Assembly (NCBI GenBank): GCA_022447555.1
Contig: JAKVBF010000003.1
Location: 38,279 to 102,278, forward strand
Direction of reading: 5' to 3'
Source of the DNA: Mariniblastus sp.
GTDB lineage: Bacteria > Planctomycetota > Planctomycetia > Pirellulales > Pirellulaceae
DNA length: 64,000 nucleotides
The number at the start of each line of letters is the position of its first letter. Position 1 is the stretch's first letter. The position numbers were made by a program, and so were the translations under genes. Shown one piece after another: positions 26,639 to 34,964 of the stretch. Under the pieces are notes generated by a model, which did not search any database, was not told the origin of the DNA, and saw only the letters and a program-made list of their open reading frames with translations.

Positions 26639-26822
26639 GATCAGGCGTCCTTTCCCGAAGCTGATAATCTATATAACCGAGGAAATGATAGGTTTTTAGA
26701 AAGATTCAGACCAGAGCAGTTTTGGTTATTGTTGGAAGGATGATTTCATCCATTGAGCGGCTTACCGCCCCCTTTGCGGGAGTGCTTAATGGGGCTTTTA
26801 GAGGTGGTACCCGCCAGCGCAT

Positions 26823-26857
26823 AAAAAAAGCGTGCAGCTCAAAGCCACACGCTTTTA
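26823..26857 (-). terminator. Rho-independent terminator after the small lipoprotein gene
   Basis: The stem AAAAGCGTG/CACGCTTTT (26826-26834 with 26848-26856) is followed on the minus strand by a run of T. It lies 29 bases past the lipoprotein stop. Confidence 0.85.
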
Positions 26858-26885
26858 TATGAACTTTGTCAGATGTACTTAGGCT

Positions 26886-27074
26886 TTACTCGAAAGAAGC
26901 GCTAATTCCACTGTTTGGATCATCTGTGTCTGTATTTCCAGTCGCTGCTGGAGGAAGAGTACGATCGGATTCGTCAACTTTCTTGACTTCACCTGGACCG
27001 CCACCGCAGGCTGCAAAGCTTGCGACAAACATTGCTAAACAGCACATCGTCATGATTTTTTGGAATGTCTTCAT
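26886..27074 (-). CDS. Very small lipoprotein, partner of DUF1559 protein
   Basis: This 62-residue lipoprotein has the signal peptide MKTFQKIMTMCCLAMFVASF with lipobox FAAC followed by GGGPGEVKKVDESDRTLPPA and a short acidic tail. An AGGTGGG ribosome-binding site precedes ATG 27074. The open frame further upstream is out of place. It sits behind a DUF1559 gene and is separated from it by a terminator-like hairpin, echoing the pair at 13.7-15.3 kb. Confidence 0.75.
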   Translation of the reverse strand: MKTFQKIMTMCCLAMFVASFAACGGGPGEVKKVDESDRTLPPAATGNTDTDDPNSGISASFE

Positions 27075-27107
27075 CGTGATTTCCCACCTCTTAAATTGGA
27101 GTGTCCT

Positions 27108-27139
27108 AAAAAAATTGGGGTGTGCGAAACGCACACCCC
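27108..27139 (-). terminator. Strong hairpin/terminator between DUF1559 gene and lipoprotein gene
   Basis: A perfect 10-pair stem GGGGTGTGCG/CGCACACCCC with a 3-base loop is followed on the minus strand by AA and seven T. It is 28 bases past the pseudopilin stop and 34 before the lipoprotein start. It could act as a partial terminator that sets a high pilin-to-lipoprotein ratio. Confidence 0.85.
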
Positions 27140-27167
27140 GCTTTATTAAACTACGTCGGCAATCGAC

Positions 27168-28313
27168 TTAGAGTTCGATATCATAATCTTGGTCACCATC
27201 ACGAGAACCAAAGACGGCATAGATAGTCGTCCAGTCAGTGGTTCGTGTTAGGTTGTGAACTGATGCGTCAGCAAAAGCGAAGTTAACGCCTGCTGGATGC
27301 ATAGAACCAGTTCCCCAAGCCTTTGCGTACTTGGCGTTACCAAGGATGGTGTTACGAGGATCGTATCCACCTGGGTAGTTTGGAGTTGGGCCGTAGCCTA
27401 GTGGTGGAGTGGCTTTCCAGCCAACACTTCCACGACCACGCATAGATGCACCAGTGATCCACATGCAGGTAGTACTTCGATCAGGAATACCAGTAGTAGC
27501 ATCCATAGTGATCGATCCAATGTTCTCACCGAACATGACGCTGTTAGAAGTTCCATCAGGAACAGTTTCCAGAGTCGACTTCTCACGTGGAGTCATGACA
27601 CCAGCGTAAGCACCCAGCTCGCCAACACGGTTACGTCCACCAGAGCTTGCACCCAGGATAGAACCGTAGTTAGTACGGCCAACTTCGTCACTTCGGCCGT
27701 TTGGCTCTGAAGGCCAGTACCATGTTAGGATACCAACGTAATCCTGGTTCAAGTCGCCAGCATTGCCGGAAACGTAAACAGGAGCAATAACGCCAGCAGC
27801 TTGAGCTGGAGTATCGTTAATTACGTCAGAAGGACATGTGAAGTGAGGGATCTCCATGTATGCCAAAGTCCAGTGATCGATGATGTTAGCGTAGCTCGTG
27901 TAAATAGGATCATCGTTGGCATCGACGTACGTCGTAAGATTCTTGTGGTAGTTGAATGCAAACGGGTCGTACAACTCAGAAACAGCTTGTAGCTCCATGA
28001 ACGGCATGACCATTGCAAGAGCTGATGACTGCTGGTTCATCCAGTAGTAATCTTCGTGTGATGAATTCAAGAATTCAGAACCCCAGCTAGATGCACCTTT
28101 GTGGCACAAAGACGCTGGTGGCAGACGCTTGTAAGCATCATGGTAGTTGTGAGCCGCAACGGCCAACTGACGAATTCGGTTAGCACAGTCGGTACGACGT
28201 GCTGCTTCACGAACCTGTTGAACGGCTGGCAAAAGCATACCAATAAGGATACCGATGATGGCGATGACCACCAAAAGTTCAACAAGGGTGAAACCCTTAC
28301 GAGAAACTGACAT
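27168..28313 (-). CDS. DUF1559 family pseudopilin-like protein
   Basis: This 381-residue protein has the prepilin motif [21 protein letters not shown] and then the [19 protein letters not shown] stretch shared by this family. The C-terminal signature here reads [12 protein letters not shown] (H-x9-DA rather than DG). The body is rich in Asn, Gly and Tyr and would form the extracytoplasmic beta-rich domain. I start at ATG 28313 because GGGAGTG lies upstream and pilin leaders are short. The frame is open for 59 more codons without family resemblance. It is about 40% longer upstream of the HxD motif in insert-like loops than a typical pilin. Confidence 0.9.
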   Translation of the reverse strand: MSVSRKGFTLVELLVVIAIIGILIGMLLPAVQQVREAARRTDCANRIRQLAVAAHNYHDAYKRLPPASLCHKGASSWGSEFLNSSHEDYYWMNQQSSALAMVMPFMELQAVSELYDPFAFNYHKNLTTYVDANDDPIYTSYANIIDHWTLAYMEIPHFTCPSDVINDTPAQAAGVIAPVYVSGNAGDLNQDYVGILTWYWPSEPNGRSDEVGRTNYGSILGASSGGRNRVGELGAYAGVMTPREKSTLETVPDGTSNSVMFGENIGSITMDATTGIPDRSTTCMWITGASMRGRGSVGWKATPPLGYGPTPNYPGGYDPRNTILGNAKYAKAWGTGSMHPAGVNFAFADASVHNLTRTTDWTTIYAVFGSRDGDQDYDIEL

Positions 28314-28433
28314 AAAACACTCCCTTAATGAGGAACAAAAAAAACAAATGGTCCGCGAAACTGCAATGTACTGATTTATGAAAGGTTTCGCGAAAAAACT
28401 CAAATTCTTAATAAAGTCTATTCTAATAGTTTG

Positions 28434-28473
28434 TCGTTGCAAGCCCGTAAATCTCGTTGCAAGCCCGTAAATC
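28434..28473. repeat. Perfect 20-base tandem duplication upstream of DUF1559 gene
   Basis: TCGTTGCAAGCCCGTAAATC occurs twice, head to tail, 121-160 bases upstream of the pseudopilin start. It may be a recent slippage product or a doubled protein-binding site in the promoter region. Confidence 0.85.
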
Positions 28474-28490
28474 AAAAAACCATTAAACAC

Positions 28491-29246
28491 CTTTAATGTT
28501 GCTTAAATTCACCAAAAAAGGGGTGTTTGGACGTCCAAATCTGGTGGTCTAGGTCTTGTGAGTCAAATGGGCAGCGATTTATTCTTTTAAAGCCCGTGTT
28601 TTTGGAAATCGCGGTTCTTTCTTGAAGGTAAAGTCGAGGGTGGTATTGGCTGCGCTTATTTCAACTTGGATGATTATTGGAAAAGTTAAGAAGATGTTTA
28701 TTTTTAACAATGTTTTCATGTCTAAAGGGACGTGTTTTTGACTGAATTTGTTTCAGAAGCGTATGGTTTACAACGTCAATAAGGGATCTATTGGAGCGTG
28801 GGTCAGATCCTAGGCAGATGGTAGTACAAAACGAGCCCTGTTTCTGTTTTCCACCCGTGTCCGGAGGGGCAAACGCGTAGGAGCACAGGAAAGGGAGCAA
28901 AACACAAAATTCTTTAGGTTCCGAAGCGCCGATAGAAGGGTTTCGCGAGATTACACTTGAGTCGAACACGATTCTTCGCAAGCGGCCGGGTCGGGTCAAT
29001 GCTTGGCGTGATGTTCGTGATCGACGGAGACCAGTCGAAATACAATGCTTACAGAGATTCCTCTGGCAAACGGGGCGGAAAGTCGTAAAGTTCGCCCGAA
29101 ATCACTCTATCTGTTTTAGTAGGGTAGTTTTCTCACGGTGAATTAGCCGAATTCGTATAAATCCCCTTCAACCAATCGTGGTTTCACCTTAGAATCCGCG
29201 ATTCAAAGTTAACAGTTTGCTCAGAGCGCCGGATAGTTGTGGATCC
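28491..29246. other. Long gene-free region upstream of rpmI
   Basis: These roughly 750 bases separate the DUF1559 gene from rpmI. A 112-codon minus frame (28661-28999) exists but has no signal peptide, no family resemblance and an odd composition, so I do not call it. No tRNA cloverleaf was recognised. infC, the usual upstream neighbour of rpmI, is absent. Confidence 0.5.
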
Positions 29247-29453
29247 ATGTCCAACAAAATGAAAACCCATAAGGGTACGAAAAAGAGATTTCGATTGACG
29301 GCTACAGGCAAGGCAAAGCATCGCCCTGCCGGAACCAGTCATCGGAATGTTCGCGTCAGTCAAAAGCGTAAGCGAAACTTGCGAGGCACCACGGTTTTGG
29401 ACGAGGCCATGGAGAAAACTGTCCAACAATCGTTGGGTAAATACAGCAACTGA
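29247..29453 (+). CDS. rpmI: 50S ribosomal protein L35
   Basis: This 68-residue basic protein has the L35 pattern SNKMKTHKGTKKRFRLTATG and later HRNVRVSQKRKRNLRGT. It binds 23S rRNA in the large subunit. ATG 29247 gives the family's usual N-terminus; in-frame sequence further upstream does not fit. It is followed by rplT after 120 bases, and together they are part of the ancient infC-rpmI-rplT cluster without infC. Confidence 0.93.
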   Translation: MSNKMKTHKGTKKRFRLTATGKAKHRPAGTSHRNVRVSQKRKRNLRGTTVLDEAMEKTVQQSLGKYSN

Positions 29454-29494
29454 TTGATCTGCTTTACGTCAAGCATTTCTAAATGAACGAAACT

Positions 29495-29509
29495 TCGGCA
29501 ATTTGCCGA
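29495..29509. repeat. Inverted repeat in the rpmI-rplT spacer
   Basis: TCGGCAA-T-TTGCCGA is a 15-base perfect inverted repeat with a single central base. It lies 65 bases before the rplT start. It could be a protein site rather than an RNA hairpin, since the loop is too small to fold as is. Confidence 0.5.
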
Positions 29510-29573
29510 CATTCAAGTTCGTGGGTACCAAACACCAAGCTTTCTTGGGGCCTAACGGGCTGAAGGAAATAAA

Positions 29574-29930
29574 ATGAGAACTACCAAGGGTGCGGCGCGT
29601 AACCGGGCGAAGAATCGTCTTTTTAAAAGGGCCAAAGGATATCGCGGCGGTCGCGGAAATCTTCTTAGGACCGTCAAGGAAACACTCGTTCGAGCAGGTG
29701 TTTATGCCTATCGAGATCGAAAAGTCCGTAAGCGAGACTTTCGTCGTCTCTGGATTACGCGGATCAATGCTGCCTGTCGAATGCGGGGAATGCGGTACAG
29801 CCTGTTTATCAATGGCTTGTCCAAAGCGGGCGTGGAACTAGATCGTAAATCACTAGCCGAAATTGCGGTCTGTGATCCGGCCGGGTTTGACGCCATTGTC
29901 GAAACGGCCCGCGAAGCTTTGGCAACCTAG
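29574..29930 (+). CDS. rplT: 50S ribosomal protein L20
   Basis: This 118-residue basic protein has the L20 signature [20 protein letters not shown], then [23 protein letters not shown] and [17 protein letters not shown]. It is needed early in 50S assembly and in many bacteria represses its own operon. GAAGGAA is a good ribosome-binding site just before ATG. A terminator follows. Confidence 0.95.
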   Translation: MRTTKGAARNRAKNRLFKRAKGYRGGRGNLLRTVKETLVRAGVYAYRDRKVRKRDFRRLWITRINAACRMRGMRYSLFINGLSKAGVELDRKSLAEIAVCDPAGFDAIVETAREALAT

Positions 29931-29975
29931 TTGGTTGTTGTCGTATCGCGTTCCGATGCTCAAAAATGATAGTAT

Positions 29976-30004
29976 AAAGGAAAGGCCACGGTCTTTCCTT
30001 TTTT
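29976..30004 (+). terminator. Rho-independent terminator after rplT
   Basis: The stem AAAGGAAAG/CTTTCCTTT encloses an 8-base loop and is followed by a T run. It lies about 45 bases past the rplT stop. pheS therefore probably has its own promoter between 30005 and 30107. Confidence 0.85.
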
Positions 30005-30107
30005 CGTATCGAGATGAGACCAGCCGAAATCAAAGTTTTGTTGAATTAACCTATACTGAATCTTTTAACCGATCCCTTTCACTGAACCTCTATTTCCGTC
30101 AGTCGCC

Positions 30108-31139
30108 ATGTCACTACAGCAGTTTATCGAACAACTCGACGACCTTGCCGGTTCCGCTCGTCAGGCATTTATGGCGGCGGCGGATTCTGAACAATTGGAA
30201 TCCGCTCGTATTGAATTTACTGGAGCTAAAAACGGACAGTTCAAATTAATCCAAAAGCAGTTGGGCTCCATTGAACGAGGGGATAAGCCGCTTGCGGGAA
30301 AGCGGCTCAATGAAGTCAAGCAGGAGATTCAAAACGCCTTTGATGAGGCGGCTGAACGACTCGCTGGTGGGCAAGTGGATGGCGAACGGGATCCAAAGGT
30401 CGATGCTACATTGCCAGGTCCGGTCCAGCGGATCGGCCGTCTGCATCCGATTACTCAAACGATCAATGAGTTGAAAGACATCATGGGTCGGTTGGGGTTC
30501 ACGCCAGCGGAAGGTCCCGAAATCGAAGATGATTGGCATAATTTTAAAGCGCTTAATATTCCGGATATCCATCCGGCGCGGGATCCGCTTGATAATTTTT
30601 ACCTCTCGACAGCCCGGCACTCAGCTCCCTCTTTGGGAGACAATCCCCTACTGATGCGAACTCAAACCAGTACGGTTCAAATTCGCGTGATGGAAAATCG
30701 TCAGCCACCTATACGGATCATTTCTCTGGGGCGGGTGTATCGGCCCGATACGGCGGATGCAACGCACTTTCCAATGTTTCACCAAATGGAAGGTTTGATG
30801 ATTGATGAAGGTGTCAATCTGTCGGATCTGAAAACGGTTTTGAAATTGTTCGCTACCAGTTACTTGGGAGATGAAGTGCCGATCCGGATTCGCCCTTCGT
30901 TTTTCCCGTTTACGGAGCCGAGTGTCGAAGCGGACTATTATTGGAATGGGAAATGGGTTGAGTTTGGGGGTGCCGGAGTCGTCGACCCGAATGTACTAAG
31001 TGCCGTTGGATATGATCCGGACAAGGTGACCGGGTTTGCATTTGGTTTGGGTGTCGAACGCCTCTGTATGATTCGCCACCAAATCACTGATATCCGCTAC
31101 CTGTACACCAATGATGTCCGTTTCCTACAGCAGTTTTAG
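30108..31139 (+). CDS. pheS: Phenylalanyl-tRNA synthetase alpha subunit
   Basis: This 343-residue class II aminoacyl-tRNA synthetase subunit has an N-terminal coiled coil (about 1-90). The catalytic domain carries [19 protein letters not shown] (motif 1 area), [13 protein letters not shown] with FRxE-like motif 2 around [25 protein letters not shown], and motif 3 [16 protein letters not shown]. It charges tRNA-Phe as an alpha2-beta2 complex with PheT, encoded 125 bases downstream. Confidence 0.95.
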   Translation: MSLQQFIEQLDDLAGSARQAFMAAADSEQLESARIEFTGAKNGQFKLIQKQLGSIERGDKPLAGKRLNEVKQEIQNAFDEAAERLAGGQVDGERDPKVDATLPGPVQRIGRLHPITQTINELKDIMGRLGFTPAEGPEIEDDWHNFKALNIPDIHPARDPLDNFYLSTARHSAPSLGDNPLLMRTQTSTVQIRVMENRQPPIRIISLGRVYRPDTADATHFPMFHQMEGLMIDEGVNLSDLKTVLKLFATSYLGDEVPIRIRPSFFPFTEPSVEADYYWNGKWVEFGGAGVVDPNVLSAVGYDPDKVTGFAFGLGVERLCMIRHQITDIRYLYTNDVRFLQQF

Positions 31140-31264
31140 TCTGGAACTCAAGCTGCCGGTTTCCACGGACTCGAGGGTTCGCGAACTGAGGCCAGCCAGC
31201 TAATACGTTACGATCCGAATTCAATACCAAACGTTCACTCAATTTCTTGTAAAGACAAAACGCC

Positions 31265-33313
31265 ATGATTGTTTCCTGGAAATGGCTCGCTCAATACGTC
31301 GACCTTAATATGGTGCATGATGAACTCGTCGATCGTTTGACGATGTCTGGACTGAACCACGAAGGCACTGAAGAAATAGGTGGAGATCAGGCGATTGATC
31401 TCGAAGTCACCAGTAACCGCCCCGACTGCTTGGGTCATATTGGCGTGGCTCGCGAGGTGGCGGTTCTCTATCAACAACCTTTGACTTTGCCAACGCCTGC
31501 TCCCAAAGAACAGGGAGATGCTATTTCAAGCGTTTGCGATGTGAAAATTGAGTGCCCAGATTTATGTTACCGTTACACGGCACGACTCATCCGCGGGGTG
31601 AAGGTGGGGCCCAGCCCGGAATGGCTGGTAGACCGATTGGAGACGATTGGTGTTGCCTCGGTCAATAACGTTGTGGACGCTACCAATTTTGTCATGTTTG
31701 AATCGGGACAGCCCCTCCACGCCTTTGATTTTTCTAAGGTTCGCGAGGGGAAAATCCGGGTTCGCCAGCCTCGTGCAGATGAGCAAATGGAAGCGATTGA
31801 TCATCGCCAGTATGCTCTGCAGCCTGGAATGTGCTTGATTGCCGATGCGCAGGAGGCGTTGGCGATTGGGGGTGTCATGGGCGGGGCTGATTCAGAGGTG
31901 GGAACTGAGACGACTGATATTCTTATCGAGGCGGCACATTTTAATCCACTGTCGGTGCGCAATACCGCCCGAACGTTGAACCTTCACAGTCCATCATCTT
32001 TCCGTTTTGAACGAACCATTGATTCCTATAATCTTGACTGGGCTAGCCGTCGCTGTTGCGAAATCATTTTAGAGATCGCTGGCGGTGAATTAGCAGCGGG
32101 GCAGATTGACACGGGCGAGATGCCATCTGCGAGTAAGGCCATCACCTTGCGTTTGCCGCAGTTGGAGCGGATTTTAGGAATATCGATTCCGGCAGACTTT
32201 GTTGGCAAAACTCTGGTTGATCTTGGTATGACCCTTGAGCGCGAGACTACGGACTCGTTGACTCTCATCCCTCCCAGCTGGCGTCACGATTTGACCCGTG
32301 AGATCGATTTGGTGGAAGAGGTAGGTAGAATTTACGGCTATGACAAGGTCCCCGATACGGCGCGAGTCCCAATGACTGCATCCTATCGTCCTAAAATAGA
32401 TCGTGTTTTGGATCGCATTCGTACGGCGATGACAGGAGCCGGTTTTGATGAGGCTCTCACAGCCAGCTTTGTACCGGAGCCGTGGTCCGATGCGATTAGC
32501 CCTTGGACCGACCAGCCGGCCTTAGTGAGTACTCAGCCCATGCTGGGTGTACTCGAAAAGTCATCCCAGAACATTGGCGCTGTGGACATGATGCGGCGGA
32601 GTTTGATTCCTAGTCTACTGGAGGCTCGACGAATCAACGAATATCGCTCGAATCGGACGATTGAACTGTTTGAAACAGCCAAGATTTACTTACCCAAAGG
32701 GGAGAATGAGATTCCCGATCAGCCGACGATGATGGGTCTGGTCAGCGGACGAGATTTTTATCAGGTGAAGGCAATCATTTCAGAGGTCGTCGCTCGTTTG
32801 AACCCTCTTCAACGGGTCGATCTCGTTCCCTGTGATCATGGATTGTTGGATACCGATTTATCAGGTGAGTTACGAATTGGCGAACAATTTTTGGGTATTA
32901 TAGGGCAGGTATCTGAAGCTGGTAAAAAGACATTTGGCTTACGATCGCCTGCAGTTGTGGCTGAATTTAACTTGGAAGTTCTGGAGCAGATAGCAGTCTT
33001 AATTCCGATTCATAAGAACCAAAGCCCGTTTCCGCCGATTTCGCGTGATTTTAATTTCGTGCTAGACGAGAGCGTGCGTTGGGCAGAACTAGAGTCTACG
33101 GTGCGCGAAGCGGCTGGTGGGTTGCTTGAGTCGGTTCAATACCGAGAGACGTTTCGAGATGAAGCCAAAGACGGGGCGAGCAAGAAAAGAGTTCTGCTTT
33201 CAGTGGTGCTTCGGTCGGCCAATGAGACACTGACGGGTGAAACCGCTGAGCAAGTCAGTGGTCAAATCGTCGCGGCTTGTGAAAGACAGTTGGCGGCAGA
33301 GTTGCTCTGTTGA
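31265..33313 (+). CDS. pheT: Phenylalanyl-tRNA synthetase beta subunit, short form
   Basis: This 682-residue protein begins MIVSWKWLAQYVDL and passes straight to AIDLEVTSNRPDCLGHIGVAREVA. It therefore lacks the EMAP-like tRNA-binding domain (about 110 residues) that interrupts this place in E. coli PheT (795 residues). The B3/B4 editing domain (QPLHAFDFSKV, VMGGADSEV), B5 (SWRHDLTREIDLVEEVGRIYGYD), the catalytic-like core and the C-terminal anticodon-binding ferredoxin fold (PISRDFNFVLDESVRWAEL) are present. Confidence 0.93.
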   Translation: MIVSWKWLAQYVDLNMVHDELVDRLTMSGLNHEGTEEIGGDQAIDLEVTSNRPDCLGHIGVAREVAVLYQQPLTLPTPAPKEQGDAISSVCDVKIECPDLCYRYTARLIRGVKVGPSPEWLVDRLETIGVASVNNVVDATNFVMFESGQPLHAFDFSKVREGKIRVRQPRADEQMEAIDHRQYALQPGMCLIADAQEALAIGGVMGGADSEVGTETTDILIEAAHFNPLSVRNTARTLNLHSPSSFRFERTIDSYNLDWASRRCCEIILEIAGGELAAGQIDTGEMPSASKAITLRLPQLERILGISIPADFVGKTLVDLGMTLERETTDSLTLIPPSWRHDLTREIDLVEEVGRIYGYDKVPDTARVPMTASYRPKIDRVLDRIRTAMTGAGFDEALTASFVPEPWSDAISPWTDQPALVSTQPMLGVLEKSSQNIGAVDMMRRSLIPSLLEARRINEYRSNRTIELFETAKIYLPKGENEIPDQPTMMGLVSGRDFYQVKAIISEVVARLNPLQRVDLVPCDHGLLDTDLSGELRIGEQFLGIIGQVSEAGKKTFGLRSPAVVAEFNLEVLEQIAVLIPIHKNQSPFPPISRDFNFVLDESVRWAELESTVREAAGGLLESVQYRETFRDEAKDGASKKRVLLSVVLRSANETLTGETAEQVSGQIVAACERQLAAELLC

Positions 33314-33336
33314 GTTCGAGTGGAGGAGTTCTGTAG

Positions 33337-33441
33337 TTGAGTCGACACGTGCTAGTTCTGGCCTTGGTTATATGCATTGCCATATCAATGCAGGCCGCAG
33401 GTGAATCCAATTCTTCTGTTCGATCGAACATCCGTTGGTGA
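33337..33441 (+). CDS. Possible 34-residue exported leader peptide coupled to glycosyltransferase
   Basis: This short frame starts at TTG 33337 behind an excellent GGAGGAG ribosome-binding site with 8-base spacing. It encodes a basic start, a hydrophobic core (VLVLALVICIAISM) and QAAGESN, a signal-peptide-like peptide. Its TGA overlaps the ATG of the next gene (TGATG at 33439-33443), a classical coupling arrangement. It could be a leader that sets translation of the glycosyltransferase, or simply its Shine-Dalgarno relay. Confidence 0.45.
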   Translation: MSRHVLVLALVICIAISMQAAGESNSSVRSNIRW

Positions 33442-34766
33442 TGAATTCTGGAAATATTGAAAAAATCGTTTACCTGACATCCGGGGCTGCCGGCATGTAT
33501 TGCGGTAGTTGCATGCACGATAATACGCTGGCGCGCGCATTGAACTCGCGTGGTTGGGACGTGCAACTCCTACCCACCTACACTCCCATTAGAACGGATG
33601 AGACCGATGTCAGCGTCGACCAAGTTTTTTTCGGTGGTATTAATATATTTTTACAGCAGAAGATTCCGTTGCTCCGGCATGTTCCGGCAATGTTGGACCG
33701 ATTTTTGGATCGTCCGTGGTTGATTCGAAAAGTGACGTCGCGAGCCTTGGAAACGGATCCGACGACTCTTGGTAAACTTGCCAATTCGATGTTACAAGGG
33801 ATGGAGGGGAATCAACGAAAAGAAGTCATTCGGCTATGCGACTGGTTAGCTTTAGAAGCTCAGCCTAGCCTGATCATGTTTACGAACATCTTGATTGGAG
33901 GCTGTATTCCGGAGATTAAAAAGCGATTAGGTGTCCCCGTTCTTGTGACATTGCAGGGAGATGACGTCTTTCTCGATAGTTTACCAGAACCCTATCGAGA
34001 GCAATGCATTGCTAAAATCAAGCAGCTATGTGAGCAAGTCGATGGCTTCTTGGTTCACTCGGAATTTTACAAGTCTTATATGACAGATTATTTTTCAATC
34101 GACCCTGCCAAGATCCAAGTCACGCCTTTGGGTATCGATGTTGAAGATTTCATCAATTTCCCTACCCAGGATTCTTCACGAAATGAATTGCATTTGGGTT
34201 ATTTGGCTCGGATGTCTCCCGAGAAAGGGTTGCATCATTTGGTCGATGCATTCATCGAGTTGCGACGGAGTGGCCAATTCCCAAATGTTCAATTGAAATT
34301 AGCCGGCTGGATGGGACCGCAGCATCAGATGTATGTGGACCAGCAGTTTCAAAAACTTGTGGCAGCAGGGTTGGGAGGAGAGTTTCATTATTTGGGAGCT
34401 CTTGATCGGCCCAGCAAATTAGATTTCCTTGCTTCTTTGGATCTTTTTTCGGTGCCCACCGAGTTTCTCGAGCCAAAAGGCCTCTATCTTCTAGAAGCAA
34501 TGGCATCGGGTGTACCGGTGGTGCAACCCGATCATGGCAGTTTTCCCGAATTGATTTCAGAGTCGAGGGGAGGTTTGCTATACGAGGCTGGTAATACGGC
34601 GGATTTAGTGGGCCGCTTGCGGGAGCTAGTTGAAGATCGCGAACATCGCCATGCTCTTGCATTGGCAGGCCGGCAATTTGTTCTTGAGCATCGTAATGCA
34701 GAGCAGATGTCACGTTCGACAGAACGTATTTTAAACGATTGTCTCGCCGTCTCTCGCGGCGATTGA
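33441..34766 (+). CDS. Family 4-type glycosyltransferase
   Basis: This 441-residue GT-B protein has an N-terminal acceptor domain with TSGAAGMYCGSCMHDNTLA (Gly-rich, several Cys). The C-terminal donor domain has LGYLARMSPEKGLHHLVDAF, VPTEFLEPKGLYLLEAMASGVPVVQPDHGSFPEL and a GGLLYE ending, the EX7E-like region of GT4 enzymes. It would move a sugar from an activated donor to an envelope polysaccharide or lipid. I start at ATG 33441, which overlaps the stop of a small upstream frame; GTG 33438 and TTG 33435 are in frame. Confidence 0.85.
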   Translation: MNSGNIEKIVYLTSGAAGMYCGSCMHDNTLARALNSRGWDVQLLPTYTPIRTDETDVSVDQVFFGGINIFLQQKIPLLRHVPAMLDRFLDRPWLIRKVTSRALETDPTTLGKLANSMLQGMEGNQRKEVIRLCDWLALEAQPSLIMFTNILIGGCIPEIKKRLGVPVLVTLQGDDVFLDSLPEPYREQCIAKIKQLCEQVDGFLVHSEFYKSYMTDYFSIDPAKIQVTPLGIDVEDFINFPTQDSSRNELHLGYLARMSPEKGLHHLVDAFIELRRSGQFPNVQLKLAGWMGPQHQMYVDQQFQKLVAAGLGGEFHYLGALDRPSKLDFLASLDLFSVPTEFLEPKGLYLLEAMASGVPVVQPDHGSFPELISESRGGLLYEAGNTADLVGRLRELVEDREHRHALALAGRQFVLEHRNAEQMSRSTERILNDCLAVSRGD

Positions 34767-34805
34767 GTCTTAAGGGTCACCTTGAAACTGGATGTCGGGG
34801 ACGAA

Positions 34806-34931
34806 CTAGCTGATGAAGATCGTAAGCCCGAATGCCAAGGCGAATCCGAGTCTGATGGAGCGAGCTGCGTTGCGAATCAGTTTTTCGTTTCCCTGCACGA
34901 ATGCAAAGCCAGCCCCAATTAATGGTGTCAC
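34806..34931 (-). CDS. Possible 41-residue hydrophobic protein
   Basis: From GTG 34931 (AAGGG eight bases upstream) the minus strand encodes a short peptide, starting TPLIGAGFAFVQGNEKLIR. A hydrophobic C-terminal helix (LGFALAFGLTIF) follows. It starts 33 bases after the BRCT-MerR-TPR gene and would be in its transcript. The composition looks coding, but the size is too small to be sure, and it could equally be the remnant of a larger membrane protein. Confidence 0.35.
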   Translation of the reverse strand: MTPLIGAGFAFVQGNEKLIRNAARSIRLGFALAFGLTIFIS

Positions 34932-34964
34932 CAGAGAAACCCTTGACGACTACAAAAGGGGCAG

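Noticed and set aside
28661-28999. 112-codon minus frame in the gene-free region
   Set aside because: No ribosome-binding site, no domain resemblance and unlike neighbouring codon use.
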